From assembly GCA_016792685.1 (NCBI GenBank), contig JAEULQ010000128.1, positions 1 to 33,120 on the forward strand: a stretch of DNA of 33,120 bases, read 5' to 3'. Source of the stretch: Tabrizicola sp. (lineage in GTDB: Bacteria > Pseudomonadota > Alphaproteobacteria > Rhodobacterales > Rhodobacteraceae). Made by a program: the position numbers and the translations under genes. Shown piece after piece: positions 22,673 through 31,123 of the stretch (the stretch's first letter is position 1; every line of letters starts with the position of its first letter). The notes beneath the pieces were generated by a model. The model searched no databases. It was not told the origin of the DNA and was given only the letters and a program-made list of their open reading frames with translations.

Positions 22673-23941
22673 ATGAAGTATATGTTCACCTACGACCTTA
22701 TGGAAAGCGCCCGCAACACCAATGAGTGGCTGGGCGCGACCGCAAGGGCCATGGCCTCCTACCCGGCCTTCGCGATGTCGATGAATCCGATGCTGCCCCT
22801 GATGGCCGCCTGGGGTGAGGTGACTGAACGCACCTTCAGCCGAATGATCGCAAAGCCCGACTGGGGGATCCGGTCGATTGTCGGTCCCGACGGGCAGGAC
22901 CATCTGGTCGACGTGAAGCCGATCGTGGAAAAACCTTTCGGCGATCTGGTCCAGTTCTTCGTTCGCCGCCGGGGGCCGATGGCGCGGAAGATCCTGCTGA
23001 TCGCGCCGATGTCCGGGCACTATGCAACGCTGTTGCGTTCGACCGTCGCCTCGCTCCTGCCCGATGCCGATGTCTTCGTGACCGACTGGCACAATGCGCG
23101 GGACATTCCGGTCAGCGCGGGCAAGTTCGATATCGAGGATTACACGCTGTATCTGGCCGAGTTCATGAAGGTTCTTGGCCCTGATACCCACGTCATCGCG
23201 GTTTGCCAGCCGGTGCCCTTGACCCTGGCTGCCACCGCCTACCTCGCCGCCGAGCACCCCGAAGCACAGCCGAAGTCGCTGGTTCTGATCGGCGGCCCGG
23301 TCGATCCCGATGCCGCCGCGACCGAGGTGACCGATTTTGGTCGTCGGGTCACCATGGGCCAGCTTGAGCATCTTGCGATCCAGCGGGTGGGTTTCAAGTA
23401 CAAGGGCGCAGGGCGGCTGGTCTATCCGGGCCTGCTGCAACTGCAAAGCTTCATGACGATGAATGCCGAGCGGCATTCCAAGGCCTTTTCCGAGCAGATC
23501 CTGCGTGCCGCGCGGGGCGAGGCTTCGGATCACGACGCGCACAACCGCTTCTATGACGAATATCTCGCGGTCATGGACATGACGGCGGAATTCTACCTGT
23601 CGACGGTCGAACGGATCTTCAAGAACCGCGAAATCGCGACGAATCAGTTCGTGGTCAACGGTCGCAAGGTCGATCTTGGCGCTATCACGCGGGTTTCGGT
23701 GATGACGGTCGAGGGCGCGAATGACGACATTTCGGCCCCCGGGCAATGTGTCGCGGCGCTGAAGCTTCTGACCGGATTGTCGGAGGACAAGAAGGGCCAG
23801 CATCTTGAGCCGGGCGCGGGGCACTACGGGATATTCGCGGGCAAGAGCTGGCGGCTGAACATCCGGCCACTGGTCCTGAACTTCATCGACCGCGCGGCCG
23901 GTCGGCCCAAGGCGAAGATCGCGCTGGCCTCAGCGCAATAG
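22673..23941 (+). CDS. phaZ: Intracellular polyhydroxyalkanoate depolymerase
   Basis: A 422-residue intracellular PHB depolymerase of the Ralstonia PhaZ type, which mobilises native granules. MKYMFTYDLMESARNTNEWL and MNPMLPLMAAWGEVTERTF are typical N-terminal blocks. VIAVCQP (174-180) gives the catalytic Cys178, replacing serine as in this family. VTDWHNARDIPV, EGANDDISAP (Asp) and GAGHYGIFAG (His) complete the active-site regions. ATG 22673 has GAGGAG six nt upstream; a GTG at 22670 would add one residue. It diverges from phaC, so synthesis and breakdown genes share one control region. Its end overlaps the convergent hydrolase gene by 12 nt. Confidence 0.96.
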   Translation: MKYMFTYDLMESARNTNEWLGATARAMASYPAFAMSMNPMLPLMAAWGEVTERTFSRMIAKPDWGIRSIVGPDGQDHLVDVKPIVEKPFGDLVQFFVRRRGPMARKILLIAPMSGHYATLLRSTVASLLPDADVFVTDWHNARDIPVSAGKFDIEDYTLYLAEFMKVLGPDTHVIAVCQPVPLTLAATAYLAAEHPEAQPKSLVLIGGPVDPDAAATEVTDFGRRVTMGQLEHLAIQRVGFKYKGAGRLVYPGLLQLQSFMTMNAERHSKAFSEQILRAARGEASDHDAHNRFYDEYLAVMDMTAEFYLSTVERIFKNREIATNQFVVNGRKVDLGAITRVSVMTVEGANDDISAPGQCVAALKLLTGLSEDKKGQHLEPGAGHYGIFAGKSWRLNIRPLVLNFIDRAAGRPKAKIALASAQ

Positions 23942-24649
23942 AAGCGTCGGAAGGCGACCGGACAGGAAGGTCTCCAGCACCTTCGTCACGGCTTCGGGCT
24001 GTTCGAGCTGCGGAAGGTGACCGGCTTCCGCAATGATTTCCAGACAACCCTGCGGCATCATCGCGGCCAGAAACTCGGCCCGGCGGCGCGGAATGAGGGT
24101 ATCGCTTTCGCCCGCGATGATCATCGTGGGCACATTGGCCTTGCGAAGCGCCTTTTGCTGGTCCGGGCGGCGCTGCAACACGCGCAGGTGACGCTGGAAC
24201 TGGTCGGGGCCAAGGTTGGCCGCCATGTCCTGCACCAGGGCCATCACTTCTTCCCGCCAGGGCGCGTCATGTAGCGCGGTCAGCGGCAGCATCTGCGCCA
24301 TGCAGGCGGCAAGATGGCCGGTCTTGGCCGCCACCAGAAGAGCCTCCTGCTCGGCGGCCAGTTGTGGTGTTTCGGGCAGCGGATCGGTCGAGATCAGGGC
24401 GACCCGGCTGACGGCCTCGGGCCGCTTGCGCACAAGTTCGATGGCGATGTTGCCGCCCAGGCCGTGGCCGATGACGGCAAAGCGCCGCGGCAAGTCGGGG
24501 GCCACGTCCGCCGCGATCTTTTCCACGGTCTCGCCCAGACCCGGTCCCAGCAGGATCACCTGCCGCTCTGCCCCAAGCCTGGCCAGTTGCGGCATGAAAC
24601 AGCGCGCATCTGCCATGAAGCCGGAGATCAGGACGACGGGTTCGTTCAC
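23930..24649 (-). CDS. Alpha/beta hydrolase-fold protein lacking the nucleophile serine
   Basis: A 239-residue alpha/beta hydrolase-fold protein of the menaquinone/haloalkane/esterase-like group. The nucleophile elbow reads AVIGHGLGGNIAI, so the usual G-x-S-x-G is Gly-His-Gly63-Leu-Gly: the serine is replaced by glycine. The acid (IAGESDTLIP) and histidine (EAGHLPQLEQP) positions are intact. Codons at the elbow are unambiguous and the frame is otherwise clean, so this is a clean substitution, not a frameshift. It may be a non-hydrolytic member or use another mechanism. It converges with phaZ (12-nt overlap) and lies 132 nt downstream of another hydrolase gene on the same strand. Start ATG 24649. 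A role in PHA turnover is conceivable but unsupported. Confidence 0.82.
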   Translation of the reverse strand: MNEPVVLISGFMADARCFMPQLARLGAERQVILLGPGLGETVEKIAADVAPDLPRRFAVIGHGLGGNIAIELVRKRPEAVSRVALISTDPLPETPQLAAEQEALLVAAKTGHLAACMAQMLPLTALHDAPWREEVMALVQDMAANLGPDQFQRHLRVLQRRPDQQKALRKANVPTMIIAGESDTLIPRRRAEFLAAMMPQGCLEIIAEAGHLPQLEQPEAVTKVLETFLSGRLPTLLLR

Positions 24650-24781
24650 ATCGTGGCCTCAGGTCTATGATGCAGGATTTCTGCAAGTAGCGTTTGCTAC
24701 AGTCCCAAGAGAGTAACCTACAACCGATTGGATTCAAATATGGATTTCTGGGCCTCCGGGCGTCATGGCCCAAAAGCAACA

Positions 24782-25579
24782 TCAGCTGATGTTCGAAACC
24801 TTCAAGTTGAGGCCATCTTCCACCGGCAAGGCATCGCGTGAGCGGATCACGTCCTCGACGGCTTCGGTGATCAGGGCAAGGCAGGGCGGTGTCGAGAACC
24901 GGTGATCGGCATCCTTGACCAGCGTCAGCCGCAAGTCGGGGCTGGAGATCTGGTGGAAGAGTGTGATCGCGACCGAAGCCGGCACATCGCTGTCCGCGCT
25001 GCCCTGCAAGAGACGCACCGGTATGTGCAGATGCAGCGGTCCGTTCAGCACCAGATTCTGCCGTCCATCCTCGATCAGGCGCAGGGTGATCGGGTAGGGC
25101 TCGTCCGAATAGTCGCTGGGACGAAGAAAGAGGCCTTCTTCCAGAAGAGTCGTGCGTTCAGCCAGCGTGAACTCGGCTTCCCACATCCGTTCGGTGAAAT
25201 CGGGGGCGGCGGCGATGCCGACGAAGCCGGCGATCCGGGGACCAAGGTCACGGGCAAGCAGAAGTGCGATCCAGCCACCCATCGACGAGCCGACCAGAAT
25301 CTGGGGGCCTTCTGTCAGAACCTCGATCACCGCCAGCGCATCCTCGCGCCAGTCACTGATTGCGCCATCGACAAAGGCGCCGTGAGACTGGCCGTGACCG
25401 GAATAGTCGAAGCGCAGGAACGAACGGCCCGTAGCCTCGGCCCAGGCTTGCAGGGCCTGCGCCTTAGAGCCCGTCATGTCCGAGCGGAACCCGCCCAGAA
25501 ACACCACGCCCGGTTCTTTGCCTGGGGTGCGGTGATAGGCGATGTGGCGGCCTTGCGGGGTGGTGATGAATGTGGTCAT
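24782..25579 (-). CDS. Alpha/beta hydrolase (serine hydrolase)
   Basis: A 265-residue alpha/beta hydrolase related to ABHD10-like/BEM46-type serine hydrolases. FLGGFRSDMTGSKA (28-41) supplies the oxyanion region, and RFDYSGHGQSHG follows. LVGSSMGGW gives nucleophile Ser99 in G-S-S-M-G, and GSADSDVPAS and DADHRFS give the Asp and His. Unlike the neighbouring hydrolase the triad is complete. The frame stays open far upstream across thrS antisense sequence, but the family N-terminus begins at ATG 25579 (MTTFITTPQG). A promoter-like TATATT ends just 6 nt before that ATG, so the message may be leaderless. It is transcribed divergently from thrS. Confidence 0.9.
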   Translation of the reverse strand: MTTFITTPQGRHIAYHRTPGKEPGVVFLGGFRSDMTGSKAQALQAWAEATGRSFLRFDYSGHGQSHGAFVDGAISDWREDALAVIEVLTEGPQILVGSSMGGWIALLLARDLGPRIAGFVGIAAAPDFTERMWEAEFTLAERTTLLEEGLFLRPSDYSDEPYPITLRLIEDGRQNLVLNGPLHLHIPVRLLQGSADSDVPASVAITLFHQISSPDLRLTLVKDADHRFSTPPCLALITEAVEDVIRSRDALPVEDGLNLKVSNIS

Positions 25580-25585
25580 GCACCC

Positions 25586-25615
25586 AATATAGGCATCGAA
25601 ACCGGGTTTCGTCAG
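25586..25615 (-). promoter_or_regulatory. Putative promoter with palindromic operator upstream of the hydrolase gene
   Basis: On the minus strand CTGACG and TATATT (complement of 25591-25586) are spaced by 18 nt, and the perfect palindrome CGAAACC-C-GGTTTCG (25597-25611) fills most of the spacer. The -10 ends 6 nt before the ATG, predicting transcription start at or next to the start codon. A repressor at the palindrome would occlude the promoter. Confidence 0.5.
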
Positions 25616-25744
25616 GCCGGAATGCAACCGGCGGGCGAAGAACCGCCCATGACTTGACTTCACTGCGCCCGCTTGGCAAGACACCGCCCGACATAACCCG
25701 CAACCGGGCGTTTCGTAGGCGCCAAACTGACGAGGAGGACGGCC

Positions 25745-27691
25745 ATGGGCCAGATTTCCCTGGCATTTCCTGACGGCAACCGGCGTGAGTATCCGGCGGG
25801 CGTGACGCCTGCCGAAGTGGCGGCGTCGATTGCGCCCTCGCTGGCCAAGGCGTCGATTTCGGCGCAGGTGAACGGAAAGCATTGGGATCTGGCTTGGCCG
25901 ATCCCGTCCGATGCGACGATCAGCCTGAACACGATGAAGGACGAGGCCCCGGCGCTGGAGCTGATCCGACATGATCTCGCGCATATCATGGCGCGGGCGG
26001 TGCAGGAGCTGTGGCCCGATGTGAAAGTGACGATCGGCCCGGTCCGCGACCAGGGCTGGTTCTACGATTTCGACCGGGCCGAGCCTTTCACGCCAGAGGA
26101 CCTTGGCGCGATCGAAGCGAAGATGAAGCAGATCATCAACGCCCGCGAGCCGGTGAAGACCGAGTTGTGGGACCGTGCCCGGGCGGTGGAATACTACCGG
26201 GGCCGGGGTGAGCCCTTCAAGCTGGAGCTTCTGGACCGCATCCCCGAAGGCGAAGACATCCGGATGTACTGGCACGGGAACTGGCAGGATCTTTGCCGGG
26301 GGCCGCATCTGCAGCATACGGGCCAGGTTCCGGCGGACGCGTTCAAGCTAACGCATGTCGCGGGCGCCTATTGGCTGGGCGATGCGTCGCGTCCGATGCT
26401 CCAGCGCATCTATGGCGTGGCGTTCCGCAACCGCGACGACCTCAAGGCGCACTTGACGATGCTGGAAGAGGCCGCCAAGCGCGACCACCGCAAGCTCGGC
26501 CGCGAAATGGAGCTTTTCCACCTGCAGGAAGAAGCGCCGGGCATGGTCTTCTGGCATCCGAACGGCTGGACCATCTACCGCCAGCTTGAGGATTACATGC
26601 GCGGCCGGCTGCGGCAGGCGGGATACAAGGAAATCCGCACGCCGCAGGTGGTGGACCGCGTCTTGTGGGAAAAGTCGGGCCACTGGGAGGCCTACCGCGA
26701 GAACATGTTCATCGTGGAGGTCGACGAAGAGGGTGCAAAGGAAAAGCGGATCAACGCCTTGAAGCCGATGAACTGCCCCTGCCATGTGCAGGTGTTCAAC
26801 CAAGGCCTCAAGTCCTACCGCGACCTGCCCTTGCGACTGGCGGAGTTCGGGTCCTGCCACCGGTATGAGTCGTCGGGCTCGATGCACGGGTTGATGCGGG
26901 TGCGTGGCTTTACACAGGACGACGCGCATATCTTCTGCACGGAAGATCAGATTGAGTCCGAATGCGCGGGATTCATCCGGCTTCTGTCCAGCGTCTACAA
27001 GGACCTTGGCTTCGACAGTTTCGAGATCAAATTGTCCACGCGCCCCGAAGTGCGGATCGGCACGGATGAGCAGTGGGACAAGGTTGAAGGCGCGTTGGAA
27101 GGGGCGATCAAGTCGCTGGGTCTGGCTTATGAGATCAACCCCGGCGACGGGGCCTTCTATGGCCCGAAACTGGACTTCAAGCTGACCGACGCCATCGGGC
27201 GGCAGTGGCAGTGCGGCACGTTCCAGGTCGACGCGCAGCTGCCGCACCGCCTGGGCGCGGAATATGTGGGCGAAGACGGCATGAAGCACACGCCCTACAT
27301 GCTGCACCGCGCAGTGCTGGGCTCGTTCGAGCGGTTTATCGGCATCCTTTTGGAAAACTACGCGGGCAAGCTGCCGTTCTGGCTCGCACCGCGGCAGGTC
27401 GTTGTGGCCTCCATCGTCTCGGACGCCGACCCCTTCGTGCATGAAGTCGTGGCGGCCCTGCGCAAGGCCGGGGTGCGGGCCGAGGCGGACGTGCGCAACG
27501 AAAAGATCAACTACAAGGTCCGCGAACATTCGGTCGGCAAAGTTCCCGTGATCCTGGCCATCGGGATGCAGGAGGTCGAGGCGAGAACTGTTTCAGTCCG
27601 TCGCCTGGGCGAGACGCGGACTGAAACGATCAGCCTCGATTCTGCGGTCGCAAGCTTTGGATTCGAAGCGCTGCCGCCGGCAATGGCCTGA
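25745..27691 (+). CDS. thrS: Threonyl-tRNA synthetase
   Basis: A 648-residue class II threonyl-tRNA synthetase. The TGS domain (1-62) is followed by the editing/second additional domain with [10 protein letters not shown] (His-x3-His) and DLCRGPHL. In the catalytic core, [10 protein letters not shown] carries a zinc-ligand Cys, and [20 protein letters not shown] is motif 2 with the threonine site. The C-terminal anticodon-binding domain starts near 545 ([20 protein letters not shown]). GAGGAGG lies 6 nt before ATG 25745. It is transcribed divergently from the hydrolase gene and ends in a terminator-like hairpin before the bufferin operon. Length is normal for the family. Confidence 0.98.
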   Translation: MGQISLAFPDGNRREYPAGVTPAEVAASIAPSLAKASISAQVNGKHWDLAWPIPSDATISLNTMKDEAPALELIRHDLAHIMARAVQELWPDVKVTIGPVRDQGWFYDFDRAEPFTPEDLGAIEAKMKQIINAREPVKTELWDRARAVEYYRGRGEPFKLELLDRIPEGEDIRMYWHGNWQDLCRGPHLQHTGQVPADAFKLTHVAGAYWLGDASRPMLQRIYGVAFRNRDDLKAHLTMLEEAAKRDHRKLGREMELFHLQEEAPGMVFWHPNGWTIYRQLEDYMRGRLRQAGYKEIRTPQVVDRVLWEKSGHWEAYRENMFIVEVDEEGAKEKRINALKPMNCPCHVQVFNQGLKSYRDLPLRLAEFGSCHRYESSGSMHGLMRVRGFTQDDAHIFCTEDQIESECAGFIRLLSSVYKDLGFDSFEIKLSTRPEVRIGTDEQWDKVEGALEGAIKSLGLAYEINPGDGAFYGPKLDFKLTDAIGRQWQCGTFQVDAQLPHRLGAEYVGEDGMKHTPYMLHRAVLGSFERFIGILLENYAGKLPFWLAPRQVVVASIVSDADPFVHEVVAALRKAGVRAEADVRNEKINYKVREHSVGKVPVILAIGMQEVEARTVSVRRLGETRTETISLDSAVASFGFEALPPAMA

Positions 27692-27715
27692 CGCAAGGCA
27701 TTGATAAAAAATGGA

Positions 27716-27741
27716 AAAGCCTCGAATAGATGCGGGGCTTT
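27716..27741 (+). terminator. Probable thrS terminator
   Basis: AAAGCCTCG and CGGGGCTTT pair over nine positions (one G-U) with an 8-nt loop, 25 nt after the thrS stop. Only scattered T residues follow (TGTCATTTCC), so efficiency is uncertain. It separates thrS from the next operon. Confidence 0.6.
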
Positions 27742-27874
27742 GTCATTTCCGGCCGCCCGCTCGGGCCTCACGAAGCCGTGGCTCACGCGGCCGTGCTTGG
27801 CTTGTGAGCGGCGCATTCCCTTAGGTCTTTGTCAGTCGCGGAAGAAGGCGACGCTTAGACAAAGGGATGCTCAA

Positions 27875-28180
27875 ATGTCGTATCAATCCAAATCTCTCGT
27901 TATTGCAGGTGCTCTTGCTGCTGCCCTCTCCGGTGTCGCAGGCATGGCTTCGGCCCAGGAAAACGAGAAGTGCTTCGGCGTCGCGCTTGCCGGGCAGAAT
28001 GACTGTGCCGCGGGCGAAGGCACCACCTGCGCCGGGACCTCGAAGGTCGACTACCAGGGCAATTCTTGGAAGCTCGTCCCGGCTGGCACCTGCGAGACGA
28101 TGGAACTCCCGGCTGCCGAGGACGGCATGATGCGCAAGGGCTCGCTGACCGCGCTGGAGCGTGACCTGCCGCAGGCCTGA
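27875..28180 (+). CDS. bufA1: Bufferin-type RiPP precursor (DUF2282)
   Basis: A 101-residue DUF2282 protein, the precursor class of bufferins (also called gold-induced gig proteins). A Sec signal peptide ([20 protein letters not shown]) ends at ASA27-Q28. The mature peptide has the four family cysteines: [15 protein letters not shown] (Cys33, Cys44), [10 protein letters not shown] (Cys52) and VPAGTCE (Cys73). In this class the MNIO enzyme oxidises cysteines to thiooxazole-type heterocycles before export, and the product binds copper or similar metals in the periplasm. The tail (residues 74-101) is acidic and Met-containing. AAGGGA precedes ATG 27875. It leads the operon bufA-B-C-DoxX and is followed by a strong hairpin, so it may be made in excess over the enzymes. 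The modification itself is inferred from the family. Confidence 0.92.
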   Translation: MSYQSKSLVIAGALAAALSGVAGMASAQENEKCFGVALAGQNDCAAGEGTTCAGTSKVDYQGNSWKLVPAGTCETMELPAAEDGMMRKGSLTALERDLPQA

Positions 28181-28188
28181 TGCCGATG

Positions 28189-28211
28189 GCCCCGGCCTTC
28201 CCGGCCGGGGC
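28189..28211 (+). terminator. Hairpin between precursor and MNIO genes (attenuator-like)
   Basis: GCCCCGGCC and GGCCGGGGC form a perfect 9-bp stem with a 5-nt loop, 8 nt after the bufA1 stop and 19 nt before the bufB start, followed by ACTTTCG rather than a full T-run. It is well placed to terminate part of the transcripts or protect the 3' end of the precursor message, giving more peptide than enzyme. Confidence 0.6.
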
Positions 28212-28230
28212 ACTTTCGATGGGGAACCCA

Positions 28231-29076
28231 ATGCTTGACCAGACCCTCAGCCTGCCCGCCCGTCCGGGCGTGGGCTACAAGCCCCAGCATTTTGCAGCGA
28301 TCCTGGCCAATCCGCACCCGGTCGGCTGGCTGGAAGTCCATGCCGAGAACTACATGGGTGACGGCGGCCGCCCGCTTGCGCAGTTGCGTCATCTGGCTGA
28401 ACGCTTCCCGATTTCGGTCCACGGTGTGGGCCTGTCGATTGGGGGCGAGGGACCTTTGAACCGCGACCACCTTCTGCGCCTGAAACAGCTTTGTGGCTGG
28501 CTGAACCCGGCAAGCTTTTCCGAACATCTTGCCTGGTCGACGCATGAGGGGGCCTTCCTGAACGACCTTCTGCCCTTGCCCTATACGCCCGCTACCCTGG
28601 CCCGCGTCGCCGACCACATCGACGAGGTGCAGGAGGTTCTCGGTCGTCGGATGCTTCTGGAAAACCCCTCGACCTATGTGGCCTTTGCCGAGACCGCGAT
28701 GGGCGAGGTCGAGTTCCTGACCGAAGTCGCGCGGCGCACCGGCTGCGGGCTGCTTCTGGACATCAACAACGTCTATGTCTCGGGCACCAACCAGAACTAT
28801 GACCCGGTCGACTACCTGGATGCCTTCCCGCTTCAGCTCGTGGGCGAAGTGCATCTTGGCGGCCATGACGAGGACCGCGATGACCAGGGGCGCAGACTGC
28901 TGATCGACAGCCATGGCGCCGAGGTGGTGGACCCGGTCTGGGCGCTTTACGCCCGGGTCATTCACCGGGCGGGCCCGCTGCCGACCCTGATCGAATGGGA
29001 CAACGATGTGCCGGACTGGCCGGTCCTTGCGGCCGAGGCTTCGCGGGCCGCGGCGATTCTGGAGCCGGTCGCATGA
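28231..29076 (+). CDS. bufB1: DUF692 multinuclear iron oxidase (MNIO, BufB-type)
   Basis: A 281-residue DUF692 TIM-barrel enzyme, the MNIO family (relative of methanobactin MbnB), a multinuclear iron oxidase that modifies peptide cysteines. ATG 28231 is chosen for GGGGAA upstream and for the family start [14 protein letters not shown]; an ATG at 28180 overlapping the bufA1 stop would put the hairpin inside the gene. Iron-ligand motifs are all present: EVHAENYM (His37, Glu39, Asn40), [11 protein letters not shown] (His64), SEHLAWS (His99), LENPSTYV (Glu144), [11 protein letters not shown] (Asp177, Asn179), [11 protein letters not shown] (His208, Asp213), DSHGAEV (Asp227, His228) and IEWDND (Glu255). 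It is coupled to bufC by a 4-nt overlap. Function is strong by family, untested here. Confidence 0.95.
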   Translation: MLDQTLSLPARPGVGYKPQHFAAILANPHPVGWLEVHAENYMGDGGRPLAQLRHLAERFPISVHGVGLSIGGEGPLNRDHLLRLKQLCGWLNPASFSEHLAWSTHEGAFLNDLLPLPYTPATLARVADHIDEVQEVLGRRMLLENPSTYVAFAETAMGEVEFLTEVARRTGCGLLLDINNVYVSGTNQNYDPVDYLDAFPLQLVGEVHLGGHDEDRDDQGRRLLIDSHGAEVVDPVWALYARVIHRAGPLPTLIEWDNDVPDWPVLAAEASRAAAILEPVA

Positions 29077-29804
29077 GCCAGTCGCTCTTTGCCCGGGCCC
29101 TGCTTGACCCCCAGGCTGCAATCCCCCCCGGCATCGTCGATCCCGAGGGTCGCCCGGCCCCGAAGCGCTTTTCCGTCTATCGCAACAATGTCGCCTTGTC
29201 CCTGACACGGGCGCTGGAGGCCGCGTTTCCGACGGTCCGAAAGCTGGTAGGCGAAGACTTCTTCGCTGCCATGGCCGGGGTTTTCCTGCGGGCCAACCCA
29301 CCAAGGTCGCGGATGCTGATGCTCTATGGTGATGACCTTCCGGCGTTCCTTGCCAGCTTTCCACCGGTTGCGCATCTTGGCTACCTGCCTGACGTCGCAA
29401 GGCTCGACCAGGCCATGCGCGAAAGCTATCACGCGGCGGACAGTTCGCCCTTGGACCAGGCCGATTTCGAGCGGCTCCTGGGCGAGGATCTTGCCGCCCT
29501 GCGCCTGTCGCTTGCCCCGTCCCTGCGGCTGGTCCGTTCGCGCTGGCCGATCGTGTCGATCTGGGCAGCACATGCCAATGGTGGTCCTGCGCCGAAGCCA
29601 GGCCCGGAGGATGCGCTGGTCCTGCGGCCTGATTTCGATCCTTTGCCGCAGCTCTTGCCTGCCGGCGGCGGCGCCTTTGTCACGGGCCTTCTTGAGGGGC
29701 GGACCCTGGGCGAAGCTGTTGATATTGCTGGACCCAAGCTCGACCTGCCTGCCGTTCTGGGGTTGCTCATCTCGGGCCGCGCCATTTCCGGAGTAACCGC
29801 ATGA
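29073..29804 (+). CDS. bufC1: DUF2063 partner protein (BufC/MbnC-type)
   Basis: A 243-residue DUF2063 protein, the partner of MNIO enzymes that recruits the precursor peptide and supports the oxidation. The family core is [20 protein letters not shown] (~33-52) with [13 protein letters not shown] next, then [20 protein letters not shown] (~89-108) and [13 protein letters not shown]. The remaining C-terminal part (~130-243) is the RiPP-recognition-like lobe of MbnC-type proteins. ATG 29073 overlaps the bufB stop (ATGA); the frame is open further left but lies within bufB. Its own stop overlaps the DoxX gene in the same way. No signal peptide, so it is cytoplasmic. Confidence 0.92.
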   Translation: MSQSLFARALLDPQAAIPPGIVDPEGRPAPKRFSVYRNNVALSLTRALEAAFPTVRKLVGEDFFAAMAGVFLRANPPRSRMLMLYGDDLPAFLASFPPVAHLGYLPDVARLDQAMRESYHAADSSPLDQADFERLLGEDLAALRLSLAPSLRLVRSRWPIVSIWAAHANGGPAPKPGPEDALVLRPDFDPLPQLLPAGGGAFVTGLLEGRTLGEAVDIAGPKLDLPAVLGLLISGRAISGVTA

Positions 29805-30340
29805 CCTTCATCCGTACTGCCCATGATCGTGCCGCCGGGAGGCTAGACCGCTCTGCCGACTGGCTGCTGCCGAGCCTGGCGCGAATGGTCTTTGCCGCTG
29901 TCCTGCTTGGCTATTTCTGGGCCTCGGCCATGACAAAACTCGACGGCCCGATCACCCCCTCCATCGGGGCCTACGCCCAGATCTTTCCGAAAGCCTTCGA
30001 GGCTGCCGGCTATGATGTCGGACAAATGGGGCTCTGGCATTGGCTGGTAGTGCTGGCCGGTGCCTGGGCTGAATTTGCACTACCTGCACTGATCACTGTC
30101 GGGCTGCTGACCCGGCTTGCAGCCTTGGGGATGATGGGTTTCGTGGCGGTGCAAAGCCTGACCGACATCTACGGCCACGGCGCCGCGTCAGGCGCTTGGT
30201 TCGACCGAGCGTCTGACGCGCTGATCCTTGACCAGCGGGCGTTCTGGATGCTTTTGCTGGCCGTTCTGGTCCTCAAAGGGGCGGGTCCGATCTCGGCGGA
30301 TCGGTTCCTCAGGGTTGAAACGGTTCGCCTTGCAGCTTGA
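29801..30340 (+). CDS. bufD1: DoxX-family membrane protein of the bufferin operon
   Basis: A 179-residue DoxX-family inner-membrane protein with four predicted helices: ~24-42 (PSLARMVFAAVLLGYFWASA), ~79-100 (WHWLVVLAGAWAEFALPALI), ~103-122 and ~145-161 (AFWMLLLAVLVLKGAG). The N-terminal ~20 residues are cytoplasmic and basic. DoxX proteins are regular members of bufferin/gig operons, where their role (possibly redox or export related) is not settled. ATG 29801 overlaps the bufC stop by 4 nt. It is the last gene of the operon; the next gene starts 138 bp later. Confidence 0.9.
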   Translation: MTFIRTAHDRAAGRLDRSADWLLPSLARMVFAAVLLGYFWASAMTKLDGPITPSIGAYAQIFPKAFEAAGYDVGQMGLWHWLVVLAGAWAEFALPALITVGLLTRLAALGMMGFVAVQSLTDIYGHGAASGAWFDRASDALILDQRAFWMLLLAVLVLKGAGPISADRFLRVETVRLAA

Positions 30341-30478
30341 TTTTCGGCAAATCCTTGGCATCATCGCCACAGTGACGACAGAATTCCTGACCGCCCTCGC
30401 AGAACGACGGCCCTGGAAGACCTGGTGGCACGGCCCGCGGCAATCTCGCCACGGGGAGGTTCTGAGAGGAGAAGCGGC

Positions 30479-30685
30479 ATGCCGACAGGCACCGTGAAGT
30501 GGTTCAATTCGACCAAGGGCTACGGGTTCATCGCGCCGGATGACGGCGGCAAGGATGTGTTCGTCCATATCTCGGCGGTGGAACGCGCCGGGCTGAAGGG
30601 GCTCAGCGACAACCAGAAGATCGGCTACGAACTTCAGTCGGGCCGGGATGGGAAGCAGTCTGCGGGCGACCTGCGGCTGCTTTGA
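30479..30685 (+). CDS. Cold-shock-domain protein (CspA family)
   Basis: A 68-residue single cold-shock domain, a nucleic-acid-binding OB fold acting as RNA chaperone. TGTVKWFNSTKGYGFIAPDD contains RNP1 (K-G-Y-G-F-I) and DVFVHISAVE contains RNP2. It is nearly all domain, as usual for CspA proteins. GAGAGGAG sits 6 nt before ATG 30479. The 138-bp leader separates it from the DoxX gene and may include a regulatory 5' UTR as in other csp genes, though I could not define a structure. It ends one nt from the convergent Spx/ArsC-like gene, so both messages may overlap. Confidence 0.95.
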   Translation: MPTGTVKWFNSTKGYGFIAPDDGGKDVFVHISAVERAGLKGLSDNQKIGYELQSGRDGKQSAGDLRLL

Positions 30686-30686
30686 T

Positions 30687-31013
30687 CTAACTGGTCAGCG
30701 CGGCTTCGGTCGCGCTGTCCCACCCCAGGTACCAGCGATCGCCGTCCTGGACGACCGGCCGCTTCATGACGGTCGGCTGGGCCGCGATCTGCGCCTCGGG
30801 GTCGGAGGCCTTCAGGAAATCGTTGAAGCTGCGATAGGTGGTGGACTGTTTGTTCACCGCGAGGTCGCCGAATTCGTGAGTGATCGCCTCGATCTCGGCC
30901 GCCGAGAGGGGGGCGGCCCGAATGTCGCGGAAGGTGACGTCCTTGCCGGCGGCCTCCAGGGTTTTCAGGGCGCGCTTGCAGGTGTCGCAGGTCGAGATGC
31001 CGTAAAGGATCAT
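30687..31013 (-). CDS. Spx/ArsC (YffB)-like reductase family protein
   Basis: A 108-residue thioredoxin-fold protein of the ArsC/Spx/YffB group. ATG 31013 begins MILYGISTCDTCKRALKTLE, with the Cys9-x-x-Cys12 redox motif. The conserved MKRPVVQDGDRWYLGW near residue 83 carries the basic residue of the family's C-terminal signature. The group includes arsenate reductases and glutathione-linked proteins of unknown role; the second Cys argues for the YffB/Spx side rather than single-Cys ArsC. The frame is open a little further upstream, but that part is the 28-nt repeat. Tail-to-tail with the cold-shock gene, 1 nt apart. Substrate unknown. Confidence 0.85.
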   Translation of the reverse strand: MILYGISTCDTCKRALKTLEAAGKDVTFRDIRAAPLSAAEIEAITHEFGDLAVNKQSTTYRSFNDFLKASDPEAQIAAQPTVMKRPVVQDGDRWYLGWDSATEAALTS

Positions 31014-31025
31014 GTTGGCCTTCCA

Positions 31026-31053
31026 GTCCACAGTGGACACTTTCGGATTTGCG
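31026..31053 (+). repeat. 28-nt palindromic repeat, copy 1
   Basis: GTCCAC-A-GTGGAC (a perfect 13-bp palindrome) followed by an asymmetric tail AYTTTYGGATT. It matches the copy at 32652-32679 at 24 of 28 positions in the same orientation. It lies just upstream of the Spx/ArsC-like gene. A second copy beside the RAYT gene suggests a REP-like mobile element or a repeated binding site. Confidence 0.65.
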
Positions 31054-31123
31054 CCTGAATTCAATTGCTTGCGCGCAGGCGATCGCCGATTGGTATCACA
31101 TCATTGCGGGGGCCGCAAAGGGG

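Noticed and set aside
26348-27529. 393-codon minus-strand frame opposite thrS
   Set aside because: Shadow frame without start signals; thrS motifs are continuous on the plus strand.
28180-28230. bufB start at ATG 28180, overlapping the bufA1 stop
   Set aside because: It would place a perfect 9-bp hairpin in the coding sequence and add a Pro/Ala-rich leader absent from the family; ATG 28231 has the ribosome site.
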